64,000 nucleotides of DNA from Candidatus Methylomirabilis sp. (GCA_020722725.1 DYKG01000006.1:1-64000); one strand, 5' to 3'. Positions 27,611 through 36,748 are shown, numbered from the stretch's first letter. A program made the numbers and translations. The notes: a model not told the origin generated them from the sequence alone.

Positions 27611-28901
27611 GTATTATTCAAAGATCGACAATATTGCCGGTAACGTTGCAACGTTGAAGGCAGACAATGTTGGTTATGAAGAACTCGCTGTAGTCGAAGG
27701 CTCTTGGGGAAAATCGCTGGCGCAGGTAATCAGAATTTCGGGCGATAACGTGGCTCTGCAGATCTTTGCGGGCACCCGCGGCGTTTCTACCGGTGACAAG
27801 GTATCGTTTCTTGGCTCTTCAATGCGGTTCAGTTTTTCTGATGATCTGTTTGGCCGGGTTTTCTCAGGCGGCGGAGAACCACGTGATGGTCGCACTGAAT
27901 TGACCGATAACCTCATCGAAGTTGGCGGCCCGGCGGTTAACCCCGCCATTCGTCTGATGCCTCACCGCATGATTCCCACCAACATTCCGATGATCGATGT
28001 TTTCAATACCCTGGTCGAAGGGCAGAAGCTGCCGATTTTCTCGATTCCGGGCGAACCATATAACGAACTGCTTTCGAGAATCGCATTGCAGGCCGAAGCC
28101 GATGTAATTGTTTTTGGCGGCATGGGTCTCAAATATGATGAATACCTATATTTCCGTCGACAGCTTGAAGAAGGCGGCGCAATGTCGAGAACGATCATGT
28201 TCATTCACACTGCCGCTGACCCGGTTGTTGAATGTCTGCAAACCCCCGATATTGCTCTTACCGTTGCCGAACAGTTTGCCATTCAGGGCAAAAGGGTTCT
28301 GGTTCTGCTGACCGACATGACCAACTTTGCCAATGCGCTGAAAGAAATTTCGATCACCATGGAACAGATTCCTTCTAACCGCGGTTACCCGGGCGACCTG
28401 TATTCACAGCTCGCTTCGCGTTATGAAAAAGCCGTCGTTTTTGAAGAAGGCGGGTCAATTACTCTGATGGCGGTTACCACCATGCCAGGCGACGACGTGA
28501 CTCACCCGGTTCCCGACAATACCGGATACATTACCGAAGGTCAGTTTTATCTCAAGAACGGTGTAATCGACCCCTTCGGTTCTCTGTCGCGTTTGAAACA
28601 GCAGGTAAACGGCAAAACCAGAGATGACCACCGTGCCATCATGGACGGCTGCATTCAGCTGTATTCAAAGTGTCGTGAAACCCGAGAAAAACGTGCAATG
28701 GGTTTTGAAATGTCCGACTGGGATAACAAGCTGCTCAAATACGGCGAAAGCTTCGAAAACGAAATAATGGATTTCTCTGCGAACGTCGGGCTCTATGATG
28801 CCCTGGCCAAGTGCTGGGAAATTCTCGCCCGCCATTTCGAACCTCGTGAAACCGGTATCAGATCAAGCCTTTGTGACCAATTCTGGCCGAAAAGGGATTA
28901 A
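27603..28901 (+). CDS. atpB: V-type ATPase subunit B
   Basis: Non-catalytic subunit B, which alternates with A in the hexameric head. As expected it has no Walker A lysine motif ([18 protein letters not shown] in its place). Typical segments include [40 protein letters not shown]. The length of 432 aa is normal. It overlaps A by 8 nt and is 8 nt from D. Confidence 0.97.
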   Translation: MRKYYSKIDNIAGNVATLKADNVGYEELAVVEGSWGKSLAQVIRISGDNVALQIFAGTRGVSTGDKVSFLGSSMRFSFSDDLFGRVFSGGGEPRDGRTELTDNLIEVGGPAVNPAIRLMPHRMIPTNIPMIDVFNTLVEGQKLPIFSIPGEPYNELLSRIALQAEADVIVFGGMGLKYDEYLYFRRQLEEGGAMSRTIMFIHTAADPVVECLQTPDIALTVAEQFAIQGKRVLVLLTDMTNFANALKEISITMEQIPSNRGYPGDLYSQLASRYEKAVVFEEGGSITLMAVTTMPGDDVTHPVPDNTGYITEGQFYLKNGVIDPFGSLSRLKQQVNGKTRDDHRAIMDGCIQLYSKCRETREKRAMGFEMSDWDNKLLKYGESFENEIMDFSANVGLYDALAKCWEILARHFEPRETGIRSSLCDQFWPKRD

Positions 28902-28909
28902 TCATTAAT

Positions 28910-29512
28910 ATGGCTGATAAAATCAAGAAAACCAGACCTGAGCTGCTGCGCCAACGTCGTCAGCTGTCGATGTTCCAGCGGTTTCTGCCCACTCTGGTCT
29001 TGAAGAAACAGCAGATTCAATCTGAAATCCTCAAGGTCAGGGCCGAAGTTGAAAAGCTCGACCAGCAGCTGGCCGGGCGAATCAGGCAGATTAGCTCCTG
29101 GTCCTCTCTGTTCAGTGAATCTTTGCCAGGCCCGCTTACCAGGCTGGTTGCGGTCAAAGATATTCAGCGCGGCATCAGAAATGTTGCCGGTATCAAACTG
29201 CCGGTAGTCAAAATCGTGCAGTATGAAGTTAAAGACTTCAGCCGCCTGGCGACCCCGCCATGGATTGATGCCGGTCTGCGACTGCTGAAAGAACTGATGG
29301 AACTGCGGGAAACCGTTAAAGTTCTGCATGAGCAGGAAGCCCTGCTGCAGCAGGAATTGCGAAAAGTTACCCAGCGTGTCAATCTGTTTGAAAAAGTTAA
29401 AATACCCAGCGCAAAAGAGAATATCAGGCTTATTCGCATTGCGCTTGCCGAAGAGCAGACAGCAGCCGTTGGCCGGTCGAAGATCGCCAAAGGCAAGTCT
29501 GCTGCAGCGTAA
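28910..29512 (+). CDS. atpD: V-type ATPase subunit D
   Basis: Central-shaft subunit D, a two-helix coiled coil that rotates inside A3B3. The N-terminal helix (RPELLRQRRQLSMFQRFLPTLVLKKQQIQSE) and the C-terminal helix (LQQELRKVTQRVNLFEKVKIP) are both recognisable, and the latter is a family hallmark. The length of 200 aa is normal. The partner subunit F gene is absent from the operon. Confidence 0.95.
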   Translation: MADKIKKTRPELLRQRRQLSMFQRFLPTLVLKKQQIQSEILKVRAEVEKLDQQLAGRIRQISSWSSLFSESLPGPLTRLVAVKDIQRGIRNVAGIKLPVVKIVQYEVKDFSRLATPPWIDAGLRLLKELMELRETVKVLHEQEALLQQELRKVTQRVNLFEKVKIPSAKENIRLIRIALAEEQTAAVGRSKIAKGKSAAA

Positions 29513-29529
29513 AGGAGGTCGATGCATAG

Positions 29530-31299
29530 ATGATCAGTCCAATGAAGAAACTCCTGCTGGCTGCCAGAAACTCTGATCGTGACAGGGTTCTTGAGGTGCT
29601 TAAAGCGGTCGAGGCGGTTCATGTCGAACCGGTTGATCCGACCACGATCAGGCTTCCCGAGGGACTTTCTCTCGAAATAGACAACTGCACCCGGGCAATT
29701 GCATTGCTCGAACAGGTGCGCCCACCGGATAACAGCAAGCTGGTTCCGCCCGGTACGCCTTCCAGAATTGTCGAAGAAGTTCTCAATCACGACAGGGCCA
29801 TTCCTCAAATGCGCGAGAAACTGTCTCAGCTCCGCCATGAGATCGAAGAACTGACACCATTGGGGCCGCTGGGTATCAAAGATATTAAATATTTGATTGA
29901 AAATGGTCTGAAGGTGAAGTTGCTCAAAGGCCCCGCCGACGATTTTTCGCAAATTGTCGCTGAAGCCTCTTCGATGATTTCTAACGATGGTGGAGTTGCT
30001 TTTGCAGTGGTCGCATCGCGAAATGAAATTTCGATTCCGGCAAGTTATGTGGAAATAGGCCTTCCTTCAAGAGATGTTAATACGATCGACACCGAAATTG
30101 TTAACTTCGAACGGCAGATCGAAGAGCATTTAGATGCTCTGTCATGCTTTTCTCTGCGACTCGATGACCTGCGAAAGCATTATGTCAAGCTGATCAATCG
30201 AAAAGCTCATTCTCAGGTTGCCACCGGGGTTTACGTCGAAGATGCGATTTTCGTTCTAACCGGATGGTGCCCGGCCCATCGATCTGAAGAGCTTGGCAAT
30301 GCCTTTGAAAGCGAAGGCATTGCAGTTGGTCTTCAGTTCTCTGAACCAGCCGAAGATGAAACTCCCCCGACGCTGCTGAAGAACTCCGAGTGGGCCAGCT
30401 CCATCGCGCCATTATATGAATTCATGGGGGTTACCCCAAGTTATACCGAAATGGATATCAGCGGCATGTTTCTTATCATGCTCACGATTTTCAGCGCTTT
30501 TCTGCTGGCCGATGCGGGGTATGGGTTTCTGATTCTGATTACTCTCGTTATAGCATACATGCCGCTGGTAAAAAAAGGCGTTGACAAAAATGTCATGCGG
30601 CTCGGCATTTTTCTCGCAGGCGGCGTTTCAATTTACGGTCTGTTAACTAACACCTGGTTTGGTGAAGATTACAAGATTTTTGAAAGCTATCGGTTCGACC
30701 CCAACAGCAAAGATGGGATGATACTTCTTCAGGGCATATGTTTTCTGATGGGAACGCTTCATCTGAGCGGTGCTCATATCGTCAAAGCGCTGCGCCGGAA
30801 AATCGATATAACCATTCTTTCTGAAGTCGGCTGGGTCATGTTTCTTTGGGCCATGTATGGAATAATCTGCGGACTGATTCTGAAACAGGATTTTTTGATG
30901 CCTTCGTCGTGGATAGTTCCTTTGCTTGAGGCTTCCGGCATTCTGATCCTGCTTTTTTCAACCGCTTCGGGCGGTATTTTTGCCCGGATCGGTGCCGGAG
31001 TGGGTGCAATTCTGCAGAATGCTTCGGCCTGTTTTTCAGATATCGTCAGCTATATCCGCCTTTGGGCTGTCGGGCTGGCCGGCGGAAAAGTTGCGGCGGC
31101 TTTCAACGACATTGCAGCAATGCTGCCGATTTTTGTTCTGAAACTTCCCGTGTATCTGCTGGGCCACACAATCAATATTATTCTGGGTGTAATTGCCGTT
31201 CTTGCACACGGTGTTCGTTTGAATCTTCTTGAATTTTCGAATCACTTCGAGCTGGAATGGGCGGGTCGAAAGTATGATCCTTTCAAGGAAATCAGGTAA
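29530..31299 (+). CDS. atpI: V-type ATPase subunit I (a-type)
   Basis: Membrane stator subunit that forms the ion half-channels. The N-terminal cytosolic half (about 1-300) contains coiled-coil segments. The C-terminal half has about seven membrane helices, beginning MFLIMLTIFSAFLLADAGYG and including FSDIVSYIRLWAVGLAGGKVA with the essential arginine (YIRLWAVGLA). The length of 589 aa is close to that of bacterial relatives. AAAGGAGG precedes the start, about 10 nt upstream. Confidence 0.95.
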   Translation: MISPMKKLLLAARNSDRDRVLEVLKAVEAVHVEPVDPTTIRLPEGLSLEIDNCTRAIALLEQVRPPDNSKLVPPGTPSRIVEEVLNHDRAIPQMREKLSQLRHEIEELTPLGPLGIKDIKYLIENGLKVKLLKGPADDFSQIVAEASSMISNDGGVAFAVVASRNEISIPASYVEIGLPSRDVNTIDTEIVNFERQIEEHLDALSCFSLRLDDLRKHYVKLINRKAHSQVATGVYVEDAIFVLTGWCPAHRSEELGNAFESEGIAVGLQFSEPAEDETPPTLLKNSEWASSIAPLYEFMGVTPSYTEMDISGMFLIMLTIFSAFLLADAGYGFLILITLVIAYMPLVKKGVDKNVMRLGIFLAGGVSIYGLLTNTWFGEDYKIFESYRFDPNSKDGMILLQGICFLMGTLHLSGAHIVKALRRKIDITILSEVGWVMFLWAMYGIICGLILKQDFLMPSSWIVPLLEASGILILLFSTASGGIFARIGAGVGAILQNASACFSDIVSYIRLWAVGLAGGKVAAAFNDIAAMLPIFVLKLPVYLLGHTINIILGVIAVLAHGVRLNLLEFSNHFELEWAGRKYDPFKEIR

Positions 31300-31319
31300 A
31301 ATCTTCTAAGGAGAAAAAT

Positions 31320-31808
31320 ATGTACACATTTCTGGGAAAATTATCTCTTGGTCTTATAATGGGTCTGGGTGGCCTTGGCAGCAGTCTCGGCATTCAGGCC
31401 GCAGGTACGGCTGCCGCAGCCGGTTGGGCAAAAGAAGGCAAAGAAGGCAAACCGCTTTCTGGTAAATTCAGCGGTCTCGTTGGAATGCCCGTCAGCCAGA
31501 CTCTTTACTGCATGATTCTTTACTTCCTGATGAGCCCTTATGCTTCTGTCGAAGCTAATGGCGGCGTTCTTCTGGGTATTGCCATTGGTGTTGGCCTGTG
31601 CGAAATGATTTCTGCCTGGGTTCAGGGTGTAATCGGCGGCGCCGGGGTTCGAGCTCTGGTTGATAATGGCGGCAAGGGTTTCGGTAACATCATCGTTGCC
31701 ATGGGTATCGCCGAATCAATCGGTCTATTTGCAATGGTAACCGGAATTTTGATTCTGAATTCAGATGTAATGGTTAGGGTTGCTGAAGTTGCTGCAACCA
31801 CTCCATGA
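31320..31808 (+). CDS. atpK: V-type ATPase subunit K (rotor ring), Na+-type ligands
   Basis: Rotor c-ring subunit with four membrane helices in two fused hairpins (162 aa). The carboxylate occurs only in the second hairpin (VAMGIAESIG, Glu132), as in V-type rings. Compared with Enterococcus hirae NtpK, the Na+ ligands Thr64-Gln65, Gln110 and Glu139 have counterparts here: Ser59-Gln60 (GMPVSQTLY), Gln102 (AWVQGVIGGAG) and Glu132. This suggests a Na+-translocating enzyme. It is last in the operon and is followed by strong hairpins. Confidence 0.95.
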   Translation: MYTFLGKLSLGLIMGLGGLGSSLGIQAAGTAAAAGWAKEGKEGKPLSGKFSGLVGMPVSQTLYCMILYFLMSPYASVEANGGVLLGIAIGVGLCEMISAWVQGVIGGAGVRALVDNGGKGFGNIIVAMGIAESIGLFAMVTGILILNSDVMVRVAEVAATTP

Positions 31809-31824
31809 TAAGTAATTAAAATTT

Positions 31825-31842
31825 CAGATTAAAAAAATCTGA
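31825..31842 (+). other. Small AT-rich hairpin
   Basis: CAGATT-AAAAAA-AATCTG forms a 6-bp stem just before the main terminator of the V-ATPase operon. It may stabilise the 3' end of the transcript. Confidence 0.45.
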
Positions 31843-31846
31843 TTGA

Positions 31847-31900
31847 AAAAGCGGCATGAATAATTGTTTTTGCATTTATTCATGCCGCTTTTCCAATTTT
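31847..31900 (+). terminator. Intrinsic terminator of the V-ATPase operon
   Basis: A perfect 17-bp stem (AAAAGCGGCATGAATAA with its complement) around a 12-nt loop ends in a T-rich tract. The A and T flanks are symmetrical, so it could work in both directions. It ends the seven-gene operon. Confidence 0.92.
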
Positions 31901-31953
31901 TTCAGCTTTTTCAAACTCAAGAGGCAATAGTTAGGTGAAAATGGGGGAAAACG

Positions 31954-32397
31954 ATGTCAGAGAAAACCAGGGGAAAAGTGTCGGCGGTCTGTATTTCTGA
32001 AACGGTTGGAACATCAAAGAGAGAGGTTTCGCAATGCCGTTTCATCGCCGGTCGTGGCATAGAAGGTGACGGTCACATTGATACAATCAGACCGGTGAGT
32101 CTGCTGATGATTGAAGATATTGAAGAATACAATTCTGTTCACGAAAAAAAGGCGGGTTTCGGTGATTTTGCCGAAAACCTGGTAACCCGGGGAATTGATC
32201 TGAGAAAAGCCCGGGTTGGTGACCGGATAAGGGTTGGCGATGCGCTGCTGGAAGTCTGCCAGATAGGCAAAGAAGTGCTGCCACAGCACTATTCTTTTCA
32301 CGGTGATCGCCTTCTGCCTACACGCGGCGTTTTCTGTCGGGTAATCGATGGCGGAACCACCACTGCTGGCAGTGAAATTGAACTTCTGCAATCTTGA
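31954..32397 (+). CDS. MOSC domain-containing protein
   Basis: A stand-alone MOSC domain (147 aa), a fold found in molybdenum-cofactor sulfurases and in small proteins thought to carry sulfur or bind metals. The signature runs from FIAGRGIEGDGHID through SLLMIEDIEEYN to VCQIGKEVL and RGVFCRVIDGG. The usual catalytic Cys after IGK is not in its expected position; Cys residues occur in EVCQIG and VFCRV instead. No other molybdenum-cofactor genes are in view. Confidence 0.9.
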   Translation: MSEKTRGKVSAVCISETVGTSKREVSQCRFIAGRGIEGDGHIDTIRPVSLLMIEDIEEYNSVHEKKAGFGDFAENLVTRGIDLRKARVGDRIRVGDALLEVCQIGKEVLPQHYSFHGDRLLPTRGVFCRVIDGGTTTAGSEIELLQS

Positions 32398-32468
32398 ACC
32401 GCGCTTGTATTTTCCTGATGGCTCCAGCTTTTCTGCTGGCATGGTTTCAGCTTCGGTGGGGAAATGTG

Positions 32469-32500
32469 TTGAATCAATCTCATGAAAAATGTGTTAAAAT
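32469..32500 (+). promoter_or_regulatory. Candidate promoter of the PhnD-like gene
   Basis: An extended -10 element TG-T-TAAAAT (32492-32500) lies about 40 nt before the start codon. TTGAAT at 32469-32474 is a possible -35 box but the 20-nt spacer is long, so the extended -10 probably carries the activity. Confidence 0.45.
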
Positions 32501-32540
32501 TCGGTGCAAGCAGAATCTGGAAAACAGTTTGGAGGCAAAA

Positions 32541-33683
32541 ATGAATAAAATAACGAAGCCGTTCAGGCTCAGATACATGGTGGCAATTTGTTTTCTGATG
32601 GCGGCCATGTCGTGTTTTGCCGCCGAAAACCCCGACTTTCCAGGTAGTGACTCCGGTGAAGTTCATGAGGATTATTTTTCTGATGATTCATCTGCCGGTT
32701 ACTATGACTCCGAAACAAGTTCCAGCGATTTTTCCAGCGGTGAAAGCTACTGCGACGAGGGAAGCAGCGGTGAATCGTCTGGATATTATGATGATCAGGG
32801 CAGCTATGATTCTGAGGGTCAGGGCTACGAAAGCTATGGCGAGGAACAAGTTGAGCCGCAGCCTGCTCCTGAACCGGAAAAACCGAAAATTGAGGCGCAG
32901 CCTCCGATTAAGCTTGAGGAAAAGACAGTAAGAGTTGGACGAATTCCTTATATGAGCATTCGTCAGATGATGAAACGGGCAGTGCCGTTGTTGCGAACCC
33001 TGAAAAAGAAAACCGGTACTAAAGAAGTGCGGCTTTTTTCGAGTGGTACCAGCTATGCCAGCATCATTGAAGCTCTGTCGCGCGGCAACCTTGATTTTGC
33101 CTGGGTTGGGCCGACTGCCTATATCAAGCATCGTGATGAAAAAAATCTGATGGCGATTGCCAAAGCCAAATTTGGCAATGAGACGTCTTATCGCGGAGTT
33201 TTTATTGCCCCCGTCAAAGGCAGAGTTCAGGGGCTCGAAGACCTGCAGGGCAGCAGTGTGGGTTTTGTTGACCCCGAATCGACTAGTGGTTTCATTTATC
33301 CGATGTATCTGCTCAAAAGCCTGAAAATAAAGGTTAACCCAAAGACATCAAGATTTCTTAAAAGCCACGATAACGTGCTTCAGGCAGTTCTTAACGGCAA
33401 AGTCGATGCCGGCGTTTGCCTTGAACAAACATTGAAATCTTCGTCGGTAAAGGATCTTGATAAAAAAATCATCATTCTGGCCAAGACTGAAGAAATTCCA
33501 TCAGACGTTATAATCTGCCGGCAGGATTGCCCGATTAACCTTCGAGAAAGCTTTCAGCAGGCGCTTACCAGCATTAAAGACGGTGATCTTCCCGCCGGGT
33601 CTCAAACTTTCTTGTCTGCTTCAGATGAAGAGTTTTCTGAAGTTGAAGCGATAATGAAGGCGGTCGGCGCTTTGAAAAAATAA
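32541..33683 (+). CDS. PhnD-like periplasmic binding protein with a Ser/Asp/Gly/Tyr-rich linker
   Basis: A phosphate/phosphite/phosphonate-type (PhnD family) periplasmic binding protein. After a signal peptide (about 10-29) there is a low-complexity acidic linker (about 30-105) made of Ser, Gly, Asp, Glu and Tyr, then a Pro/Glu stretch. The binding domain follows: RVGRIPYMSI, GNLDFAWVGPTAYI, FVDPESTSGFIYP and VLNGKVDAGV. No ABC permease or ATPase gene is adjacent, so it may act as a sensor. The ORF track starts at 32394; GGAGG before the ATG at 32541 fixes the start (380 aa). It stops 6 nt before the end of the convergent gene. Confidence 0.85.
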   Translation: MNKITKPFRLRYMVAICFLMAAMSCFAAENPDFPGSDSGEVHEDYFSDDSSAGYYDSETSSSDFSSGESYCDEGSSGESSGYYDDQGSYDSEGQGYESYGEEQVEPQPAPEPEKPKIEAQPPIKLEEKTVRVGRIPYMSIRQMMKRAVPLLRTLKKKTGTKEVRLFSSGTSYASIIEALSRGNLDFAWVGPTAYIKHRDEKNLMAIAKAKFGNETSYRGVFIAPVKGRVQGLEDLQGSSVGFVDPESTSGFIYPMYLLKSLKIKVNPKTSRFLKSHDNVLQAVLNGKVDAGVCLEQTLKSSSVKDLDKKIIILAKTEEIPSDVIICRQDCPINLRESFQQALTSIKDGDLPAGSQTFLSASDEEFSEVEAIMKAVGALKK

Positions 33684-33689
33684 GTTCTT

Positions 33690-36581
33690 TCAGGCTACTG
33701 GCCTTACCCCCTGATCGGTCCGGGGAAAATGCCGATTCAGCTCTTTCAGCCAGGCGAGAAAGTCTTCGGCCTCTTCGCCGATTAAAGCGGTCAGTTCCAC
33801 TGCGTCATGGCCATCAAAGTGTTTCAGGGCATAATCGGTGAGAATGTTGAGCATTCCAGGGTTACTGAACATTTCAAGTAATCGCTTGAAATAGTTGCGG
33901 AATTTCAGTGCCCGGGCCTCAATCTCATCGCGGGTTTCACGGCGCCGGCGCCAGATTCGTTCGCCAAGAGAAGCCTGGTTAAGCAGAAGCAGGCGCAGAC
34001 AGGTTTTCCCCCGCGGGGCTCTCGACCAGACATAGAGAACGTCAAGCATGGCGGTAATTCTCTCTTCACGATCTTCTGAATGAAGTCTCGGCAGAATTTC
34101 GGTAAGATCGCGTTTTCGCAGCACAAAACGATTGCTGAACTTGTTGCTACCCTCGATGAAGCCAGCGACAACATCAGACCAGAACTTTGCCTGAACGATG
34201 CTGGGTATGCCAAAAAGATTGCCGACCGGTGAAAAAACTGTAACCACCGGCCATGAAAGCACCGAACGGAAAAAGTTGCCGCGAATTACGCTTTTGTCAA
34301 AATTGCGCAAGGTGTTATGAGTCGAAATGTAGATACCGTTGGCAAGGCAGATAAAGAAAAACTTGCTGCTTTCAAAAAGAACTCCCGCCTTCAGACCCGG
34401 GTATAACCAGTCGAAATTGTTTTTCACCAGCCCGAGAACGGGTACGCTGAATCCTGTCCAGAATACGGATTGATAAGCGTTGTCAAAGTTAACGTTTTTA
34501 AGGCTGTAATTCTTGAAATCGGTACCGGAAGAGGCAACCAGATCTACCAGCACATTGCGGAAAAATGTGACGAATAACCAGATCGTCGCAAACACTGTTC
34601 CTACAAACAGATCTCCGTCAAATTGAATGATGAACATCCAGTAAAGGGCGACGACGAAACCGCCTGCAAGGCGAAAAAAATTCTTTATCTCCGGATTCAT
34701 GTATTGCCAGAACCGTGAAAAGTTGATGAGCTCGACGATTTCTTCATCTCCCACCTTGTTGCCGGGAATGGGAATCTGTTTTCCCATGCAGACTATGGTG
34801 TCGTGGTCGCCACTGTGGTCATTCTGCAGTTCTCTGGTCCAGCGACCCTGATTCAAATAAAGAGTTGAAATAGGCTGCGGAAGAACCACATGTTTTTCGA
34901 GAAATTCTTTCTTAATTTTGGGGCAGATTTGGGATGATCTGACAAACCCCATGCCGGGAATCAGCTTGTTGCGTCCGGTTGAATCGCTGCCACAATTTGG
35001 AATGATACCGCGCTGGCTTGCAGCTAGTTTTGCTTTTTCCAGATGGTTCTGTGAAACTCCGGTAATATCATTCTGTTCAAGAAATTCAGCGATTTCTTCG
35101 ATTGGCCGGTTGTTCAGGTAAAAAATGAATTTGTTGAACAAAATAATGTCAGAAGGGTTTCTTGAAGCGCTGTCGCGCAAGTTCATGATTTCAACATGGG
35201 TAAGTTGCCCGGCAAATTCAATTATATGCCTGATTGCCTTTTTTAAGCCAAGTTCGAGGGGGTGAATCATCACCAGCTTTCCCGGAAGTCTGGCTATCGT
35301 ATCAAGCAAAGGCAATTCATCTTCAAAAACACTGTCATAGTCGACTGAACTGCGGGTTGCCAGATATTTTCCGGCCAGCTCAGATCTTGAAAGAGTTTCA
35401 AAGGTGGTGCGGGTGCTTTCATAGCGACTGTTAACCGCATCCATTTCCCACTGGGTATAAGCGCCTCTTTTAAAACGGTCTTTGGCGGCGGCAACCATGG
35501 TTTTGTAGAGCAGAACTCTCTTGTGAAATACTTTGGTGAAGCGATCCTTGAGCAGTTCGCTCAAATGTTCGCGCGAAGCCTGACCACTGGCCACCACTTT
35601 TTTGAATTCTTCTTCGGTTATCGCCGGAAACCAGCATGGACTTTCGGGAGAAAAGTCTTCGTTTAACCTTGGCAGATGGATGTCATTGAACTGTTTGATA
35701 ACTGAAAGCAATGACTTATAACGGTTAGCCTGGTTTTTTTTCAGGCCTTCTCTAAAGTCTTCAAGTTCATGGCGGTGTTTTTCGAGAAAGTTGAAAAATT
35801 CGTGACTGCGCGAAAACAGAGGTGGAACATACATGTAATGCCGGCGATTGCCGCCTTTTCCAACGCTGAATTCAATGCCGATCTCGACGTCGATTCCAAG
35901 AATCTGCCCGGCACTGATTGCTTCATGAATCATTCTTTCTTCTTCAATGTTGTTATATACCAGTGTGATGCGTGACATTCCCTTGATAAAGGCATCAAGA
36001 AGCACCTGGGTTGGGGTTTTTCGGCCTTCTGAAACCGAATCGTGAACATGGTCGTCCCAGCCAAGATCAAGCTTGTTGAGCGCTTTACCAACTTCTGGAA
36101 CTTCTACCAGCGCGAGATCCTTTAAATAAGATCTGATGACGGCTTCGTGCCCGAATGATGCAAGTCCGAAGTCGGCAATGTGTTCCATCTGGCGGCGACG
36201 GTTGCCCTGGGCTTTTACAGTGTCTTTCATCAGCTGAATCTGTACTCGTGCCGTATTAATTGGCATTGTCACAGTTTTTGCATGTAAAGACTGCTCGATC
36301 ATGATTCGCAGGGCCTGTAGTCGGTTATCCGCGTGCTCTGGGCTGTGATGTCTGGCAATAATCAGGTAAGCTTCGGCAATGCTCAGGCGTCGTCGGCCGA
36401 ATTCCCGCCCAAAGCCACCCGGATGGGAAATGTGGCGGTTTGCAAGCCTGATGGGTGGTTCATCGAGTTTCTGATTCAACCGGTCAACGATGGTGTGAAT
36501 TTCATCACTGAAGCTCAGCCATTCAATTATGCCGTTGATGAAGCCTTTCAGGCTTACGAATCCATTTTCCTTGCCAGACAT
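33690..36581 (-). CDS. Large membrane protein with a PHP-like hydrolase N-terminal part
   Basis: A 963-aa protein I do not recognise as a named family. The N-terminal 600 residues are soluble and contain phrases like those of PHP-type metal hydrolases: DVEIGIEFS (231-239), LVMIHPLE (436-443) and NCGSDSTGR (529-537). The usual N-terminal HxH motif is not obvious. A cluster of membrane helices follows (about 637-655, 658-676, 706-720, 738-756 and 772-790), then a soluble helical C terminus. It could be a membrane-tethered phosphoesterase, but that is inference. It is transcribed alone from a good minus-strand promoter with a hairpin in its leader. Confidence 0.7.
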   Translation of the reverse strand: MSGKENGFVSLKGFINGIIEWLSFSDEIHTIVDRLNQKLDEPPIRLANRHISHPGGFGREFGRRRLSIAEAYLIIARHHSPEHADNRLQALRIMIEQSLHAKTVTMPINTARVQIQLMKDTVKAQGNRRRQMEHIADFGLASFGHEAVIRSYLKDLALVEVPEVGKALNKLDLGWDDHVHDSVSEGRKTPTQVLLDAFIKGMSRITLVYNNIEEERMIHEAISAGQILGIDVEIGIEFSVGKGGNRRHYMYVPPLFSRSHEFFNFLEKHRHELEDFREGLKKNQANRYKSLLSVIKQFNDIHLPRLNEDFSPESPCWFPAITEEEFKKVVASGQASREHLSELLKDRFTKVFHKRVLLYKTMVAAAKDRFKRGAYTQWEMDAVNSRYESTRTTFETLSRSELAGKYLATRSSVDYDSVFEDELPLLDTIARLPGKLVMIHPLELGLKKAIRHIIEFAGQLTHVEIMNLRDSASRNPSDIILFNKFIFYLNNRPIEEIAEFLEQNDITGVSQNHLEKAKLAASQRGIIPNCGSDSTGRNKLIPGMGFVRSSQICPKIKKEFLEKHVVLPQPISTLYLNQGRWTRELQNDHSGDHDTIVCMGKQIPIPGNKVGDEEIVELINFSRFWQYMNPEIKNFFRLAGGFVVALYWMFIIQFDGDLFVGTVFATIWLFVTFFRNVLVDLVASSGTDFKNYSLKNVNFDNAYQSVFWTGFSVPVLGLVKNNFDWLYPGLKAGVLFESSKFFFICLANGIYISTHNTLRNFDKSVIRGNFFRSVLSWPVVTVFSPVGNLFGIPSIVQAKFWSDVVAGFIEGSNKFSNRFVLRKRDLTEILPRLHSEDREERITAMLDVLYVWSRAPRGKTCLRLLLLNQASLGERIWRRRRETRDEIEARALKFRNYFKRLLEMFSNPGMLNILTDYALKHFDGHDAVELTALIGEEAEDFLAWLKELNRHFPRTDQGVRPVA

Positions 36582-36619
36582 TTTTTACCTGTGAGTTATG
36601 CTTTGAAGACGATAAAACA

Positions 36620-36657
36620 GGGGCTGCCTCAAATTCCTGAAATACGAGACAGACCCC
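36620..36657 (-). promoter_or_regulatory. Attenuator-like hairpin in the leader of the 963-aa gene
   Basis: Read on the minus strand, GGGGTCTGTCTC pairs with GAGGCAGCCCC, and TGTTTTA follows immediately. This resembles an intrinsic terminator placed between the promoter and the start codon, so transcription may be attenuated. It could also be the end of an unseen small transcript. Confidence 0.55.
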
Positions 36658-36671
36658 ATGTCCTTTTGGCG

Positions 36672-36700
36672 ATTATAACTCTTTTGTTCATAGGCTTCAA
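36672..36700 (-). promoter_or_regulatory. sigma70 promoter of the 963-aa membrane protein gene
   Basis: On the minus strand, TTGAAG (36700-36695), a 17-nt spacer and a perfect TATAAT (36677-36672). The predicted start near 36665 gives a leader of about 84 nt that contains the attenuator-like hairpin. Confidence 0.7.
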
Positions 36701-36748
36701 GGGTATTTGAAAATCAATTTCCGGGTTTCTGGCAGAACAGAGAAAATG

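Noticed and set aside
28898-29952. Long minus-strand ORFs (209 and 262 aa) opposite subunits D and I
   Set aside because: They lie antisense to well-defined V-ATPase genes, and their sequences show no domain features or start signals.
32394-32540. N-terminal extension of the PhnD-like ORF from 32394
   Set aside because: The region holds the promoter; GGAGG before ATG 32541 and a proper signal peptide fix the start there.
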